Notes under the pieces: model-generated | Told to the model about the DNA's origin: nothing | Database searches by the model: none | Seen by the model: the letters and a program-made list of their open reading frames with translations, nothing else | Position numbers and translations under genes: made by a program | Part shown: positions 1-10,122 of the stretch, piece by piece | How the letters are laid out: every line of letters starts with the position of its first letter | How positions within the stretch are numbered: the first letter of the stretch is position 1 | NCBI GenBank assembly: GCA_003280225.1 | Contig: QCFO01000012.1 | Span: 1-52,102, forward strand | Length of the DNA: 52,102 bases | Origin: Prochlorococcus sp. AG-363-K07 | GTDB lineage: Bacteria; Cyanobacteriota; Cyanobacteriia; PCC-6307; Cyanobiaceae | Reading direction: 5' to 3'

Positions 1-265
1 TTCTTCTCCGCAGTTGCGTTCCTTTCTGCCACTTTTTGATCTGAGAAATATCAGGTTATTCAAGCACCCTGGTAGTAGCAAAAAATCGTTAAGGCCCCTC
101 CTTGAAATTAACTTCGGCAATTAACTTCTATTCCTTAAACAAAAATCAATATTCCAAAGAAGCCTGATTCGGATTCCAAGTGAAGACATAGCGATTTGAT
201 TCTGACCAACAAGAAAAAAGATCTAATGAAAATGCTCTATAGATTTCTAGACAATCTTGAAAGAA
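1..265. other. left edge, no assignable gene
   Basis: I see no convincing gene here. Two plus-strand frames are open from base 1: frame 1 to a TGA at 37-39, reading FFSAVAFLSATF, and frame 2 to a TAA near 124. Either could be the tail of a gene that starts left of the window, but neither piece is long enough to identify. Confidence 0.4.
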
Positions 266-354
266 CGGAGAGGGAGGGATTCGAACCCTCGACAGAAGTT
301 GCCTCCTGTAACTCCTTAGCAGGGAGCCGCTTTCAACCACTCAGCCACCTCTCC
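266..354 (-). tRNA. trnS-GCU: tRNA-Ser(GCU)
   Basis: A class II tRNA on the minus strand, 89 nt without an encoded CCA. The acceptor strands GGAGAGG (348-354) and CCTCTCC (267-273) pair perfectly, with G73 at 266. The anticodon loop reads CTGCTAA, giving anticodon GCU for AGC/AGU serine codons. A long variable arm (around GGCAACTTCTGTC) and the T-loop GGTTCGAATCC are visible. It lies downstream of alr on the same strand. Confidence 0.96.
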
Positions 355-417
355 AGGTGCTTGCATACCTTATCAAGAGCTTTATCCCAAGAAAAGGTGT
401 ATTGCTTTGATAAATGA

Positions 418-1563
418 TCAGATCACTATTCGTGGCAATCTATGCTTAAACCCGCAAAGAACTTCCCATGGGATGGTCCCTATAGCTTCACTCCATTCGT
501 GAGGTGAAATACATTTCTCACCCTCACAACCAAGCAAAGTAACAACACTCCCAACCTCTATGCTTGAGTGATCTGTAACATCAATAAGTAATTGATCCAT
601 AGTAATTGCACCAACCTGAGGTGCAAACTCATTATTAATCAAGACCGAAATACGCCCAGAAAGCCTTCGACTGACTCCATCTGCATAACCAATAGCAACT
701 ACTGCTAAACGACTTGGTCGTTGAGTAATAAAGCGGTGCCCATAACTCACCCCCACACCCTGAGGCACATTACGTACCAGTGTTACTCTTGCTCGTAATG
801 CTAAAGCAGGTTGTAAATCTAGTCCCTCATCCAAAGATTGAATTGGACTATATCCATACATAGCAATACCTACCCTTACCATTTGATAATGAAGTGAATT
901 ACCTCGAAGAGTCGCTGCGGAATTTGCTAAATGGCAGCATATTTTTTTTTTCTTATGACCAAGAATATCAAGAAGTTCTTGAAATCTTTGCTGCTGCTTA
1001 TTAGTTACATTAGCTGATTCAACATCAGCTAATGCCAAATGACTATAAAGTCCTTTAACAATTAAAGAAGGCAACTGCTCAATTTTTTCAATAGCCTCGC
1101 AAACATCTTTAAAATCAAAACCCAATCTTGTCATACCAGTATCAACCTTTATATGAACACAAAATTCTCCCCCTAAATCTTCTGCTATTTTTTGACAAAC
1201 AAGTGCTTCTCGAAGACTACTTATTGTAGGCATCAGTTCTGCTGTATGACAAGTAACAAGATCTTCTTTATTAGTTAAATTGCCAAGCACAAGTATTGGG
1301 CACTCTATTCCTGACCTCCTAAGTTCTATACCTTCTTGCAAAGTTGCAACTCCTAAATAATCTGCTCCACCCTTCAATGCAGCCTTGGCAACAGTCACAG
1401 CACCATGTCCATAACCATCAGCCTTAACCACTGCCATAAATAGGCAATCAGCTCTAATCACCTGCTTCAAAATCCGTGTATTGGCCTCTATCGCAGCAGC
1501 TTTAACTTCTATCCACGCACGTTGTCGTGGATTAGACAGGCCTAATCCACGCTGGCTACTCAT
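418..1563 (-). CDS. alr: alanine racemase
   Basis: PLP-dependent racemase that interconverts L- and D-alanine to supply D-Ala for peptidoglycan. The PLP-lysine motif VVKADGYGHG is near the N-terminus (K47 from the chosen start), and the second catalytic tyrosine sits in GVSYGHRF about two-thirds along. The C-terminal beta domain contains the conserved AITMDQLLID stretch. Length is about 381 aa, normal for the family. The open frame runs upstream to 1656, but that extension overlaps the divergent HNH gene and has no family similarity, so I chose the ATG at 1563 (MSSQRG); an ATG at 1575 is also possible. The call is secure; the start is less so. Confidence 0.95.
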   Translation of the reverse strand: MSSQRGLGLSNPRQRAWIEVKAAAIEANTRILKQVIRADCLFMAVVKADGYGHGAVTVAKAALKGGADYLGVATLQEGIELRRSGIECPILVLGNLTNKEDLVTCHTAELMPTISSLREALVCQKIAEDLGGEFCVHIKVDTGMTRLGFDFKDVCEAIEKIEQLPSLIVKGLYSHLALADVESANVTNKQQQRFQELLDILGHKKKKICCHLANSAATLRGNSLHYQMVRVGIAMYGYSPIQSLDEGLDLQPALALRARVTLVRNVPQGVGVSYGHRFITQRPSRLAVVAIGYADGVSRRLSGRISVLINNEFAPQVGAITMDQLLIDVTDHSSIEVGSVVTLLGCEGEKCISPHEWSEAIGTIPWEVLCGFKHRLPRIVI

Positions 1564-1647
1564 CAAATTCTGCATAGTGCAACCAAACACAAAAGGGTGC
1601 ATCAATCTCTTAATGCAGGTAGCATGCCGCGTAATCAGGGAGCTGGC

Positions 1648-2151
1648 ATGGGCCAAGTTCTCGTTCTAAACGCTTCTTACGAGCCTTTAAACATCACCAC
1701 TTGGCGAAGAGCCACAGTGTTAATGCTTAAGGGCAAGGCAGAAAGCTTGGAGCAAGATCCATGCCACAAATTAAGGCATGACATACTGCTGCCAACTGTG
1801 ATTCGATTACGGCAATTTGTTCGAGTCCCGTATAGAGAATTGCCGCTATCTCGCAAAAACATCTTGCTGCGCGACAACAACTGTTGCCAATATTGTGGAT
1901 ACACAGGTGACAAACTCTCAATAGATCATGTGATCCCTCGAAGTAGAGGAGGACGAGATCAATGGGAAAACGTCACTACAGCATGTTTATCTTGCAATGT
2001 AATGAAAAGCAATCGAACTCCCGAAGAAGCAAATATGAAACTGAAAACTACTCCTAACAGGCCAATAAGCAATATAACTTTTCAAACAAATAAAAAGATA
2101 AGCTCAGGGCTATATAAAGAATGGGGGAAATATTTAATTGGCTGGGGATAA
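1648..2151 (+). CDS. HNH endonuclease family protein
   Basis: A protein of about 167 aa with an HNH nuclease domain in its C-terminal half: a zinc CxxC knuckle (CQYC), the IDHVIPRSRGG core with the metal-binding and catalytic histidine, and a second CxxC (CLSC) followed by the NRTPEEA tail. The N-terminal part (MGQVLVLNASYEPLN) is the typical start of the small HNH proteins widespread in cyanobacteria and other bacteria, whose substrate is unknown. In-frame ATGs at 1597 and 1624 lie upstream; I prefer 1648 because family similarity starts there and it avoids overlap with the divergent alr. It ends 15 nt from the convergent prfA stop. No restriction-modification partner is adjacent, so it is probably a housekeeping or repair nuclease rather than a defence gene; that is inference. 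Confidence 0.9.
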   Translation: MGQVLVLNASYEPLNITTWRRATVLMLKGKAESLEQDPCHKLRHDILLPTVIRLRQFVRVPYRELPLSRKNILLRDNNCCQYCGYTGDKLSIDHVIPRSRGGRDQWENVTTACLSCNVMKSNRTPEEANMKLKTTPNRPISNITFQTNKKISSGLYKEWGKYLIGWG

Positions 2152-2166
2152 AAGACCGCTATTGTC

Positions 2167-3264
2167 TTATTCCTCTCCCTGTTGACTAAGTTGCTGCATT
2201 TGTCTGCGCTGTTCTTCTGCAATACAGGCCCCTATAACTTCCTCCAATTGTCCTTCAAGAACAGGTTCTAATGAAAAATTAGAGCCTAACCTATGATCTG
2301 TTGTCCGATTATCTTTATAATTGTAAGTTCTAATTTTTTCACTTCTATCACCAGTTCCAACCTGTGAAAGTCGTTCGGACCTCTCTTTGGCATTGGCTTC
2401 TGCAATTTCCATCTCTAACAACTTAGCTCTAAGTATTTCCATCGCTCGCTCTCTATTTTGCAATTGAGAGCGTTCCTGAGTACAAAAAACTCTGATTCCT
2501 GTTGGTTTATGAAGTAAATCAACTGCTGTTTCAACCTTATTAACATTTTGTCCACCTGCACCGCCAGAACGAGCGGTACTAATTTCTAAATCTCCTTGTT
2601 CAATTTGAACCTCCACTGGATCTGCTTCAGGCATCACAGCCACAGTAGCGGTTGAAGTATGAACTCTCCCTTGCGATTCTGTAGCAGGTACACGTTGAAC
2701 TCTATGAACACCGGCTTCAAACTTTAGTTGACTAAAAACAGAGTCCCCTTTAACAGAAATAATCAATTCTCGAAATCCTCCAAGATCAGCCTCAGTAGCA
2801 CTAACTGGTTTAACAGACCACCCAACTCGCTGTCCGTAGCGTTCATACATTCTTGCTAAATCACCTGCCCATAAGCAAGCCTCATCCCCTCCTGCACCAG
2901 CGCGGATCTCAAGCATGACACTTCTTTCATCCCGAGGATCCTTAGGCAATAATGCAACAGTAAGTCTTTGTAATAGAGCCTCTCTTCTGTCCTCAAGATG
3001 TTCAACCTCTTCAAAAATCAAGGCTTCCATATCCTTATCATTTTTGCTTTCTCGCATTAAAAACTTAGCTTCCGATAGCTCACTTTCAATAGAATTAAGA
3101 GACTCATAATCCAACACCAAAGGTTCTAGTCGAGCTCTTTCCTGGGCAATACTCTGAAGACGTTTTGGATCAGATGCAACATCAGGATCTGCAAGCTGCA
3201 ATTCTAGATTTTTGAAGCTGATCGTGGCGGTTTCAAGCCTTGATTTGAGGGTTGAAGAGTCCAT
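2167..3264 (-). CDS. prfA: peptide chain release factor 1
   Basis: Class I release factor that reads UAA/UAG in the ribosomal A site and triggers peptidyl-tRNA hydrolysis. The anticodon-like tripeptide PAT (in [12 protein letters not shown]) identifies RF1 rather than RF2. The universally conserved GGQ loop is in [13 protein letters not shown], whose Gln is the usual PrmC methylation target. About 365 aa, full length. The frame allows ATGs at 3273, 3270 and 3264; [11 protein letters not shown] at 3264 best fits the family N-terminus. It is the last gene of the minus-strand ribosomal cluster, just after rpmE, so termination and ribosome production are probably co-expressed. Confidence 0.96.
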   Translation of the reverse strand: MDSSTLKSRLETATISFKNLELQLADPDVASDPKRLQSIAQERARLEPLVLDYESLNSIESELSEAKFLMRESKNDKDMEALIFEEVEHLEDRREALLQRLTVALLPKDPRDERSVMLEIRAGAGGDEACLWAGDLARMYERYGQRVGWSVKPVSATEADLGGFRELIISVKGDSVFSQLKFEAGVHRVQRVPATESQGRVHTSTATVAVMPEADPVEVQIEQGDLEISTARSGGAGGQNVNKVETAVDLLHKPTGIRVFCTQERSQLQNRERAMEILRAKLLEMEIAEANAKERSERLSQVGTGDRSEKIRTYNYKDNRTTDHRLGSNFSLEPVLEGQLEEVIGACIAEEQRRQMQQLSQQGEE

Positions 3265-3339
3265 ACCCATCAACTCTGAAAAGTGAGAAATCTAATTCTG
3301 ATAATAATTTCCTTGTGAAAGAAAAGATCCAAGAAAGAA

Positions 3340-3600
3340 TTATTGGGAATTCTTATCTGAAGGTGTTTTGTCACCCGATGCCTCTGAAGCAGTTGATCCC
3401 ATTCCATACTTGCGCATGAACCTATCTACTCGACCTTCTGTATCAAGAATCTTTTGAGTACCAGTAAAAAATGGGTGATTTCCGCTCCAAACATCAACAT
3501 GAATCTCAGGCTGAGTTGAACCTGTGGTCATTACAACTTCACCATTGCAAATAACTTTTGCATCTGGGTACCAAGTTGGATGAATATCTGGCTTAGGCAT
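3340..3600 (-). CDS. rpmE: 50S ribosomal protein L31
   Basis: Large-subunit protein L31, 86 aa. The N-terminus MPKPDIHPTWYPDAKV and the central WSGNHPFFTGTQKILDTEGRVDRF segment are diagnostic. It has only one cysteine, so it is the type without the CxxC zinc ribbon. The C-terminal 20 residues are a polar, acidic low-complexity tail (Ser, Asp, Lys) beyond the usual end. It lies 54 nt after rpsI in the same direction. Confidence 0.96.
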   Translation of the reverse strand: MPKPDIHPTWYPDAKVICNGEVVMTTGSTQPEIHVDVWSGNHPFFTGTQKILDTEGRVDRFMRKYGMGSTASEASGDKTPSDKNSQ

Positions 3601-3654
3601 AGGAAAAATTGATGTGTAGTGTACTTTTGAAAAGGATAAAGAATGTCTTCTAAA

Positions 3655-4065
3655 TTAACGCTTGGAAAATTGAGGAGCCTTACGTGCCTTTTTAAGGCCA
3701 TACTTCCTACGTTCCTTAGCTCTGGGGTCTCTACTCAGATGACCTTCAATTTTTAATGGCTTTCGATTATCCGCCGAAAGCTCACAGAGGGCTCTTGCAG
3801 CTCCTTGCTTTATGGCATCTGCTTGTCCTGTCAAACCACCTCCATAAACATTGACTAGAACGTCATAGGAATCAGCCAGGCCCAATGTTTGGAGAGGAGC
3901 CTTAACAGAGACTAAATATGCTGGATTGAAATTTAAATAATGATCTCCTGGGCGACCATTAATTGTTATTGCGCCATTTCCAGGAACCAAACGAACACGA
4001 GCAACTGAGGTTTTTCTACGACCAGTACCCCAATAGACAACAGAATTGTTAGATAAGCTAGTCAT
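3655..4065 (-). CDS. rpsI: 30S ribosomal protein S9
   Basis: Small-subunit protein S9, 136 aa. It has the conserved [17 protein letters not shown]-terminus, the [19 protein letters not shown] middle, and the basic C-terminal tail ending QFSKR, which in ribosome structures reaches the P-site tRNA anticodon loop. Its start overlaps the rplM stop by 4 nt (ATGA), the classic L13-S9 pair, implying translational coupling. Confidence 0.98.
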   Translation of the reverse strand: MTSLSNNSVVYWGTGRRKTSVARVRLVPGNGAITINGRPGDHYLNFNPAYLVSVKAPLQTLGLADSYDVLVNVYGGGLTGQADAIKQGAARALCELSADNRKPLKIEGHLSRDPRAKERRKYGLKKARKAPQFSKR

Positions 4066-4514
4066 TGAGCTAAAGCAGAGGAATCAAGCTGAAGAGGTTG
4101 AGGTTGTTGAGCAGAATGCGGATGCTCAGAACCCCTGTAAACCTTTAGTTTTCGAAACAACTGTCTACCGAGAGCATTATGAGGGAGCATCCCTTTAATA
4201 GCCTTCTCGACAATTCTTTCTGGGATTCGATTTTGCAATGCTTGGAAAGTCTCTACTTTCATTCCACCTGGCCTTCCAGAATGGCGGCGATAAAGTTTTT
4301 GCTCAGCTTTTTTTCCTGTTACGCGAATCTTCTCAGCATTCACAACTACAACAAAATCACCTGTATCAAGGTGAGGGGTGAAGTTGGGCTTGTTCTTACC
4401 CCGCAACACTGAGGCTACCTCAGTAGCAAGTCTGCCAAGAGTCTGATTTTCGGCATCCACCAGATACCACTGGCGTGTACCCGAATCGATTGAAGGAATG
4501 GAGGTCTTGTTCAT
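4062..4514 (-). CDS. rplM: 50S ribosomal protein L13
   Basis: Large-subunit protein L13, 150 aa, an early-assembling 23S rRNA binder. It shows the [22 protein letters not shown]-terminus and the [24 protein letters not shown] and [20 protein letters not shown] blocks. It is coupled to rpsI by a 4-nt overlap. A 12-bp perfect palindrome sits immediately upstream of its start codon and may affect initiation. Confidence 0.98.
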   Translation of the reverse strand: MNKTSIPSIDSGTRQWYLVDAENQTLGRLATEVASVLRGKNKPNFTPHLDTGDFVVVVNAEKIRVTGKKAEQKLYRRHSGRPGGMKVETFQALQNRIPERIVEKAIKGMLPHNALGRQLFRKLKVYRGSEHPHSAQQPQPLQLDSSALAQ

Positions 4515-4518
4515 CTCG

Positions 4519-4530
4519 CCGGCATGCCGG
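4519..4530 (-). repeat. 12-bp palindrome in the rplM leader
   Basis: CCGGCATGCCGG is a perfect inverted repeat ending 5 nt before the rplM ATG, so it occupies the ribosome-binding-site position. As RNA it could form a short CCGG/CCGG stem with a CATG loop. L13 autoregulates its own mRNA in E. coli, but nothing here proves a similar role. Confidence 0.4.
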
Positions 4531-4716
4531 TTCTAAAGGCCCCTATCGCAAGCAACAGGGTTGGGCATAAGAGTTTCCCAAAGGTCCATGGTCTAGACCG
4601 CAGAAACTCAAACTACAACTTTACACTTTCACCTATTCAATTGGAGATTTCCTTCAAGATCAATCCAAGAATTTATTTGCGCAGAGGTCTGCAAACAGCG
4701 CCAAAAAAGAAAGAAA

Positions 4717-5595
4717 TCATATAGAAGGCGGGTCAACTGGAGGGTTACTTTTTGAAAATGTGTATTTTGGAAAACTGTCATAACAAGAGGCATTGGAAAA
4801 AATTGAATCTTCATATCCAACCCTGACAAAACAAAGTCCTTTTGCAGGGGCAGCCTCTTTAACTTCTTGCCGTAATCGATGCTTCCACCTTTTTTCAAAA
4901 ATTTGCAAGTTAATTCTGTGCTCCCCCAAAGCAACCAGTTGACCAACTAATAAACGAACCATGCCATACAAAAAACCGCTTGCTTGAATATCAATAGAGA
5001 TCACATCTCCATTCCTTTCTAATTGGACAGCCTGAATTGTGGTGAAAGAATTTTTTCTATTACTTCCTGACCGTTCAAACGCACAAAAATCATGAAAACC
5101 TATTAAACCGTTTAATGCATGCCTCATCAAATCAACATCCAATCGGAATTGATACCGATGCCAGCTAAAAGGGTCTAAAAAAAGATTGGGCCTCTTTGAA
5201 TTCAAAATTGTGTATCTATATCGCCGATACTTAGCCGAATAACATGCATGCCAATCATTAGGGCGAAGAACCGATTCATGAATTCTGATTGTTTCTGGGA
5301 GACGCCCATTAAGAGCAGAAGCCCATTGATAAGCGGGAATAGGCCCACAAGAATCAAAGTGAACAACCTGTCCAGCAGCATGCACCCCTGAATCCGTCCT
5401 CCCAGCCGCAACTATATGAAAAGAGGCCAATGGGTCCAATAAGGAAATAGCCTCTTCTATGACTCCTTGAACACTCCTACCGGAGTTTTGCTTCTGCCAA
5501 CCACAAAATTCTGTACCTTTATACTGAAGACACAATGCAATACGCTTCTGATTAATTATTTCTCTCTTTGAGATATCTATAAAATCAACTGACAT
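4717..5595 (-). CDS. truA: tRNA pseudouridine(38-40) synthase
   Basis: Isomerises uridines 38-40 in the anticodon arm of many tRNAs. The catalytic aspartate is D68 in the [11 protein letters not shown] motif. Other family blocks are [12 protein letters not shown] near the N-terminus, [11 protein letters not shown] in the middle and the [14 protein letters not shown] strand. At 292 aa it has a tail of about 25 residues beyond the usual end. It follows rplQ by 40 nt on the same strand, a common position for truA at the end of the alpha operon. About 200 bp separate its stop from rplM... in the direction of transcription, with no gene in the gap except the rplM leader palindrome. Confidence 0.96.
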   Translation of the reverse strand: MSVDFIDISKREIINQKRIALCLQYKGTEFCGWQKQNSGRSVQGVIEEAISLLDPLASFHIVAAGRTDSGVHAAGQVVHFDSCGPIPAYQWASALNGRLPETIRIHESVLRPNDWHACYSAKYRRYRYTILNSKRPNLFLDPFSWHRYQFRLDVDLMRHALNGLIGFHDFCAFERSGSNRKNSFTTIQAVQLERNGDVISIDIQASGFLYGMVRLLVGQLVALGEHRINLQIFEKRWKHRLRQEVKEAAPAKGLCFVRVGYEDSIFSNASCYDSFPKYTFSKSNPPVDPPSI

Positions 5596-5635
5596 TGACT
5601 GATGTGAAATCCATCAGAAATGGAGCAGATTATTT

Positions 5636-5986
5636 TCAAACAAGCTCAATAATAGCCATTTGTGCGTTATCTCCTCGACGAGGTACTGTTCGCACTATTC
5701 TCGTATAACCTCCGTTGCGATCACCATAACGATCTTGTGCTTTATCAAATAATGCATGAACTAGCTGCTTGTCATAGATATATCCAATTGCACGTCGTCT
5801 TGAAGCAAGACTTCCCTCTTTAGCCAAAGTGATCATCCTTTCGGCTTCATCTCTCAATGCTTTCGCTCGTGCCTTGGTTGTAGTTACTCTTCCCTCACGA
5901 ATCAACTGAGTGGTTAAACCGCGTAAAAGGGCTTTTCGCTGATCAGCTGGGCGACCAAGCTGGGGAACTCGACGTTGATGGCGCAT
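5636..5986 (-). CDS. rplQ: 50S ribosomal protein L17
   Basis: Large-subunit protein L17, 116 aa, full length. Diagnostic blocks are [20 protein letters not shown] at the start, [25 protein letters not shown], and the C-terminal [25 protein letters not shown]. It follows rpoA by 36 nt, as in most bacteria. Confidence 0.98.
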   Translation of the reverse strand: MRHQRRVPQLGRPADQRKALLRGLTTQLIREGRVTTTKARAKALRDEAERMITLAKEGSLASRRRAIGYIYDKQLVHALFDKAQDRYGDRNGGYTRIVRTVPRRGDNAQMAIIELV

Positions 5987-6022
5987 TGTTTCAAATAGTT
6001 TTCTACAGGGAAAAAGGAAAAG

Positions 6023-6958
6023 TCAGGAAGTTCGACTTTGGGGAATAGATATGCCGATTCTCTCCAAAGCCTCGATCACTTCATCAGCAGACTTAGAACC
6101 GAAGTTCTTGATTTCCAAGAGATCCTCATAACTAAAGCCCATAAGGTCTGAGACCGAATTAACCTGAGCACGTTTCAAACAGTTGTAAGCCCTCACTGAC
6201 AGATTGAGCTCTTCTAAAGGAATTTGCGCCTCGGCAGTTGGTTCAACCTCTGGAGTCTCTTCTTCAACCATTGTGACCGTAGCCAAAGGCTGAAAAAGTT
6301 CTATGAGCTGATTTGCAGCCTCAGCTATTGCATCATCAGGACTTGTAGATCCATCAGTTACCACTTCCATGCGGAGACGCTCTCTAGTAGAACCTCCTTC
6401 TGCTACAGCCGTTTCATCAATAGTGAAATTAACTCTTCGAACAGGCATGAAAACTGCATCTATCTGAAGTAGATCAATTGCACTGGTCTCTTCATTACGC
6501 CGATCAACAGGCCTATAGCCAATACCACGTTCTACATGAAGCTCTAGCTCAAGACTATGTCCTTCATGGACGGTAGCTATAGGCTTGTTTCCATCAACGA
6601 CCTGAACCTGAGATGAGAACTGAAGATCGCGTGCTTTAACTTCTGCAGGTCCAGTTACAACCAACCGGCCAATTTCCAACTCTTCACTACGACTATTGAC
6701 TGAAAGCTGCTTACAGTTGAGCAAGATGTCTAAAACATCTTCTCTGACTCCAGGAATAGTTGCGTATTCATGATTAACTCCAGCTATACGCACAGCAGTA
6801 ACAGCACTGCCCTCAAGACCCCCCATTAATACTCTTCTTAGAGAGTTCCCTAAGGTTGTTGCCTGACCTCTCTCAAGAGGGCCAATGAGAAAAACACCTG
6901 TTTGGGAACGATCCTCAGCAGTCTGATGATCTGTTCGATCGATCTGGTATTGCAACAC
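6023..6958 (-). CDS. rpoA: DNA-directed RNA polymerase subunit alpha
   Basis: Alpha subunit, 311 aa, which dimerises to nucleate core RNA polymerase assembly. The N-terminal domain shows [19 protein letters not shown] (dimerisation and beta contact). The C-terminal domain (about residues 245-305) has two helix-hairpin-helix-like units, [20 protein letters not shown] and [20 protein letters not shown], that contact UP elements and activators. An acidic linker ([13 protein letters not shown]) joins the domains. It lies between rpsK and rplQ, the standard alpha-operon order. Confidence 0.98.
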   Translation of the reverse strand: MLQYQIDRTDHQTAEDRSQTGVFLIGPLERGQATTLGNSLRRVLMGGLEGSAVTAVRIAGVNHEYATIPGVREDVLDILLNCKQLSVNSRSEELEIGRLVVTGPAEVKARDLQFSSQVQVVDGNKPIATVHEGHSLELELHVERGIGYRPVDRRNEETSAIDLLQIDAVFMPVRRVNFTIDETAVAEGGSTRERLRMEVVTDGSTSPDDAIAEAANQLIELFQPLATVTMVEEETPEVEPTAEAQIPLEELNLSVRAYNCLKRAQVNSVSDLMGFSYEDLLEIKNFGSKSADEVIEALERIGISIPQSRTS

Positions 6959-7012
6959 GGGCTAAAACGGGTAGAGAAGGGAAGAAAGTTTTTATAAAAA
7001 GAAAGGTGAGAT

Positions 7013-7405
7013 CTAAACCCGACGGCGTTTTGGCCGCCTACACCCATTGTGGGGTAATGGGGTTACATCTCTAATCAGGGTGATCTCTAGGCCAGCAACT
7101 TGCAAGGCTCTGATGGCTGTTTCACGACCAGAGCCAGGACCACGAACAAGGACTTCTATCTGTCGCATGCCTTGCTCTAAAGCACGTCTGGCTGCGGCTT
7201 CTGCGGCTGTTTGAGCAGCAAAAGGTGTCCCTTTCCGCGCACCTTTGAATCCACTAGCTCCAGCAGAAGACCAAGAAATCACTTCCCCAGAGGTATCAGT
7301 TATAGAGACGATTGTGTTGTTGAAGGTACTTTGAATGTGAACAACGCCATTTGGAACGTTGCGTTTAGCCTTCTTGGAACCGGTTTTCTTAGCTGGTGTG
7401 GCCAT
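7013..7405 (-). CDS. rpsK: 30S ribosomal protein S11
   Basis: Small-subunit platform protein S11, 130 aa. The sequence [18 protein letters not shown], the [20 protein letters not shown] block and the C-terminal [16 protein letters not shown] are near-invariant in the family. It follows rpsM by 70 nt and precedes rpoA. Confidence 0.98.
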   Translation of the reverse strand: MATPAKKTGSKKAKRNVPNGVVHIQSTFNNTIVSITDTSGEVISWSSAGASGFKGARKGTPFAAQTAAEAAARRALEQGMRQIEVLVRGPGSGRETAIRALQVAGLEITLIRDVTPLPHNGCRRPKRRRV

Positions 7406-7475
7406 GTTCTGGGGCCTTGGTTAGATAAAGAGATTTGGGAGGAGTAATTTCTGTTGAGAAACAGAGGTTTTTAGC

Positions 7476-7841
7476 TTATTTCTTCTTACCTGCCACCGTT
7501 TTCCTTGAACCACGACGAGTTCGGGCATTAGTACGAGTTCTTTGACCTCGCACAGGAAGACTCATTCGATGCCGACGGCCTCGAACACAACCTATGTCTT
7601 GAAGACGCTTTAAGGCCATGCCTTCCTGGCGCCGTAAATCACCCTCGATTGTGAAAGATTCAGTAGCAGTTCTTAGCTTTTGGACATCGCCATCTTCCAA
7701 GTCCTTAACTCTTGTATCTGGATTTACTCCAGCTTTGACAAGAATAGTTTTGGCTCTTGTTAGGCCAATTCCATAGATGTAGGTGAGGGCAACTTCCACC
7801 CGTTTATCACGGGGTATGTCGACGCCAGCAATCCTTGCCAC
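7476..7841 (-). CDS. rpsM: 30S ribosomal protein S13
   Basis: Small-subunit head protein S13, 121 aa, which contacts the P-site tRNA and the L5 bridge. Visible blocks are [21 protein letters not shown], the helix-two-turn-helix [11 protein letters not shown], and the basic tail [25 protein letters not shown]. It follows rpmJ by about 113 nt, a relatively large gap in this cluster. Confidence 0.98.
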   Translation of the reverse strand: MARIAGVDIPRDKRVEVALTYIYGIGLTRAKTILVKAGVNPDTRVKDLEDGDVQKLRTATESFTIEGDLRRQEGMALKRLQDIGCVRGRRHRMSLPVRGQRTRTNARTRRGSRKTVAGKKK

Positions 7842-7954
7842 TTAGCAATCAATCAAAGGGACGGGTGCCATCCTTGATAAGGAGGCGAGATTCTAGGATT
7901 AATCATGGGAAAGTTTGTTTCCTATGAGATCACCTATGAACTGATTCCAGAGAT

Positions 7955-8068
7955 TTAACCCTGGCGTTGTTTGTGCTTGGGGTTGGTGCAAATGACCATT
8001 ACCCGGCCGTGGCGGCGAATCACCCGGCACTTCTCACACATTTTTTTGACTGAGGCGCGCACCTTCAT
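7955..8068 (-). CDS. rpmJ: 50S ribosomal protein L36
   Basis: A 37-residue zinc-ribbon ribosomal protein that is easily missed because of its size. Translating the minus strand gives [20 protein letters not shown] at the start and NPKHKQRQG at the end. The zinc ligands C11, C14, C27 and H32 (CxxC, then C-x4-H) mark it as the zinc-binding (C+) form. It lies between adk and rpsM; in many cyanobacteria infA lies beside it, but there is no room for infA here. Confidence 0.97.
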   Translation of the reverse strand: MKVRASVKKMCEKCRVIRRHGRVMVICTNPKHKQRQG

Positions 8069-8114
8069 AGGGTGTGGCTCTCCAAAATTCCAAACAACCA
8101 TGTTACTACACCAA

Positions 8115-8663
8115 TCAACTAAGGCAAATTTCTATGCGACTAGCAATTTCACCTATATCCCCCTCCCCATTAACAATTTCGAGTAATCCTCGTTTGCTGT
8201 AGTAATCAACTAAGGGAGAAGTCTTTTCCTGAAAAACCTCTATCCGCTTACGGATCACAGATTCACTATCATCTTCTCTTCCTCGTGAAAGCAATCTTTG
8301 AATTAGAAATTCATCATTCACATCAATAAGAAGAACAGCCTCTAATGGCTGATTGATTTTTTCCAGTAGATCTTCCAGAGCATGTGCCTGGACAAGCGTT
8401 CGCGGAAAGCCATCTAAAATCCAACCACCCTGAAGATTGTTCAACTTTTTTTGGACAATAGACAAAACTAATGAATCACTAACAAGCCCACCCTCATTCA
8501 TTACTGCCTCTGCTTCAAGACCAAGTGAGGTTTTGGCTGACACTTCTGCTCGTAATAAATCTCCGGTAGATAAATGCAGCAGCGATTGCTGACGACATAA
8601 AAGAGATGCCTGAGTCCCTTTACCTGCTCCTGGGGCACCTAAAAAAAGTAAACGTTGCTTCAT
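8115..8663 (-). CDS. adk: adenylate kinase
   Basis: Balances adenine nucleotides (ATP + AMP to 2 ADP). The P-loop GAPGAGKGT is at residues 9-17, the AMP-binding stretch is [11 protein letters not shown], and the DGFPRT motif is in [13 protein letters not shown]. At 182 aa it is the short form: after [10 protein letters not shown] there is only a brief loop instead of the long lid domain. It sits between secY and rpmJ, the usual place for adk in spc/alpha operons. Confidence 0.96.
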   Translation of the reverse strand: MKQRLLFLGAPGAGKGTQASLLCRQQSLLHLSTGDLLRAEVSAKTSLGLEAEAVMNEGGLVSDSLVLSIVQKKLNNLQGGWILDGFPRTLVQAHALEDLLEKINQPLEAVLLIDVNDEFLIQRLLSRGREDDSESVIRKRIEVFQEKTSPLVDYYSKRGLLEIVNGEGDIGEIASRIEICLS

Positions 8664-8707
8664 TTCTTTAAAAGTAACAAAAGATTTGTCCGAAAAATAA
8701 TCAATAG

Positions 8708-10027
8708 TTATTGGCGGACTAGTCCCTCATATCGCTGAGAGATTACATAAGTTTGCACCTGTTTAGCGGTGTCTATCGCAACCCCTACAAGAATCAATAG
8801 AGAAGTTGCACCTAATCCCTGAAAAGTTTGAACGTTAGTAGCACGTTCAACTGCTGAAGGGATAATGGCCACTGATCCCAAAAACAAGCCCCCTAGCAAG
8901 GTCAATCTATTCTGAACACCAGAGAGATAGTTAGCAGTTGCACTACCAGGCCTTATACCTGGTATTGCAACACCTCCCCTTTTCAGATTGGCAGAAATAT
9001 CAATAGGATTAATAGTGAGTGAAGCGTAGAAATAGGCAAAACCAAGAATTAGTGCAAAAAATGCAATTGCATAAGGCCAAGGATTTGCTGCACTCGGACT
9101 TAATAAACTAGCAGCATTAATAAGTAAAGGGCTCTTACTAAAGTTTGCAATAGTCAAAGGCAAAAAAATCAAAGCGGAAGCAAAAATAATTGGCATTACA
9201 CCGCCAGCATTAAGCTTCAAAGGCAAGTAACTTTGGCGATTAGGTAAAATACTTGCAGTCCCAATTTGTCTTTTAGCACTCACAATTGGCAATCTACGAG
9301 CACCTTCCTGCACAAAAATAATTCCAACAATTGTTATTAAGAAAACCATTAGTAGAACTATTATTCCAACCACATCATTTCTATCTCCAGTCTGGGCTTT
9401 TTCAATTGTTGAACTCAACGCCTTAGGAAGTGTTGCCACAATATTCAAGAAAATCACCAACGAGGCCCCTTGACCAATTCCCTTTTCTGTAATTATCTCA
9501 CTAAGCCACATAACAATCATTGAACCTGCAACTAATGCCAAGGCTGTTTGAACTATAAAAGCGAGTGGGCTCAGACTTTCTATTGAGTATGGGCGAAGAA
9601 TCGAAGCGAAAACTAGGCTTTGTATTAGACCCCATCCAAGAGCAACATATCTTGTTATTTGAGCAATTTTCCTTCTTCCTGCCTCACCCTCATTCTTTTG
9701 AAGATCCTCAAGCTGAGGTAAAGCAGCAGTTAATAATTGAATAATAATAGAAGCATTGATGAATGGAAGTATCCCTAAAGCAAAGATCCCTAATGTCGAG
9801 ATTCCTCCACCAGTAAAAATATCTAAGAAGCCTATTAATTGCCCCCCTTGAGCTATAAAGCTCTGAAAGGCCTGACGGTCAATTCCTGGAAGAGGAATAT
9901 AAATTCCTAAGCGTATCAGCAGCAACAATCCTAATGTTGTAAGAACTCGCCCTCGCAACTCACGGTTAGTCACTAACTGTGAAATAACCTCATTTGCACT
10001 TGGATTACGACCTCGATCAACAAGCAT
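8708..10027 (-). CDS. secY: preprotein translocase subunit SecY
   Basis: The channel-forming subunit of the SecYEG translocon, 439 aa, with about ten hydrophobic membrane segments. The first segment and plug region read LLLLIRLGIYIPLPGIDRQAF. The segment-2 region INASIIIQLLTAALPQLEDLQKNEGEAGRRKIAQ and the cytoplasmic loop with KRGGVAIPGIRPG are strongly diagnostic, as is the C-terminal ISQRYEGLVRQ. In cyanobacteria SecY serves both plasma and thylakoid membranes. It follows rplO by about 95 nt. Confidence 0.97.
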   Translation of the reverse strand: MLVDRGRNPSANEVISQLVTNRELRGRVLTTLGLLLLIRLGIYIPLPGIDRQAFQSFIAQGGQLIGFLDIFTGGGISTLGIFALGILPFINASIIIQLLTAALPQLEDLQKNEGEAGRRKIAQITRYVALGWGLIQSLVFASILRPYSIESLSPLAFIVQTALALVAGSMIVMWLSEIITEKGIGQGASLVIFLNIVATLPKALSSTIEKAQTGDRNDVVGIIVLLMVFLITIVGIIFVQEGARRLPIVSAKRQIGTASILPNRQSYLPLKLNAGGVMPIIFASALIFLPLTIANFSKSPLLINAASLLSPSAANPWPYAIAFFALILGFAYFYASLTINPIDISANLKRGGVAIPGIRPGSATANYLSGVQNRLTLLGGLFLGSVAIIPSAVERATNVQTFQGLGATSLLILVGVAIDTAKQVQTYVISQRYEGLVRQ

Positions 10028-10122
10028 GTATTTAATTAGATAGGTTAGTTAACAATACTTTTTAAATAATCAGAGTGATTATCAAATCAAGGCTCATTCA
10101 AGAGAATTAAGACATCGGATTT

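Noticed and set aside
1564-1656. N-terminal extension of alanine racemase to the ATG at 1656
   Set aside because: It overlaps the divergent HNH gene and has no resemblance to the family; the MSSQRG start is better.
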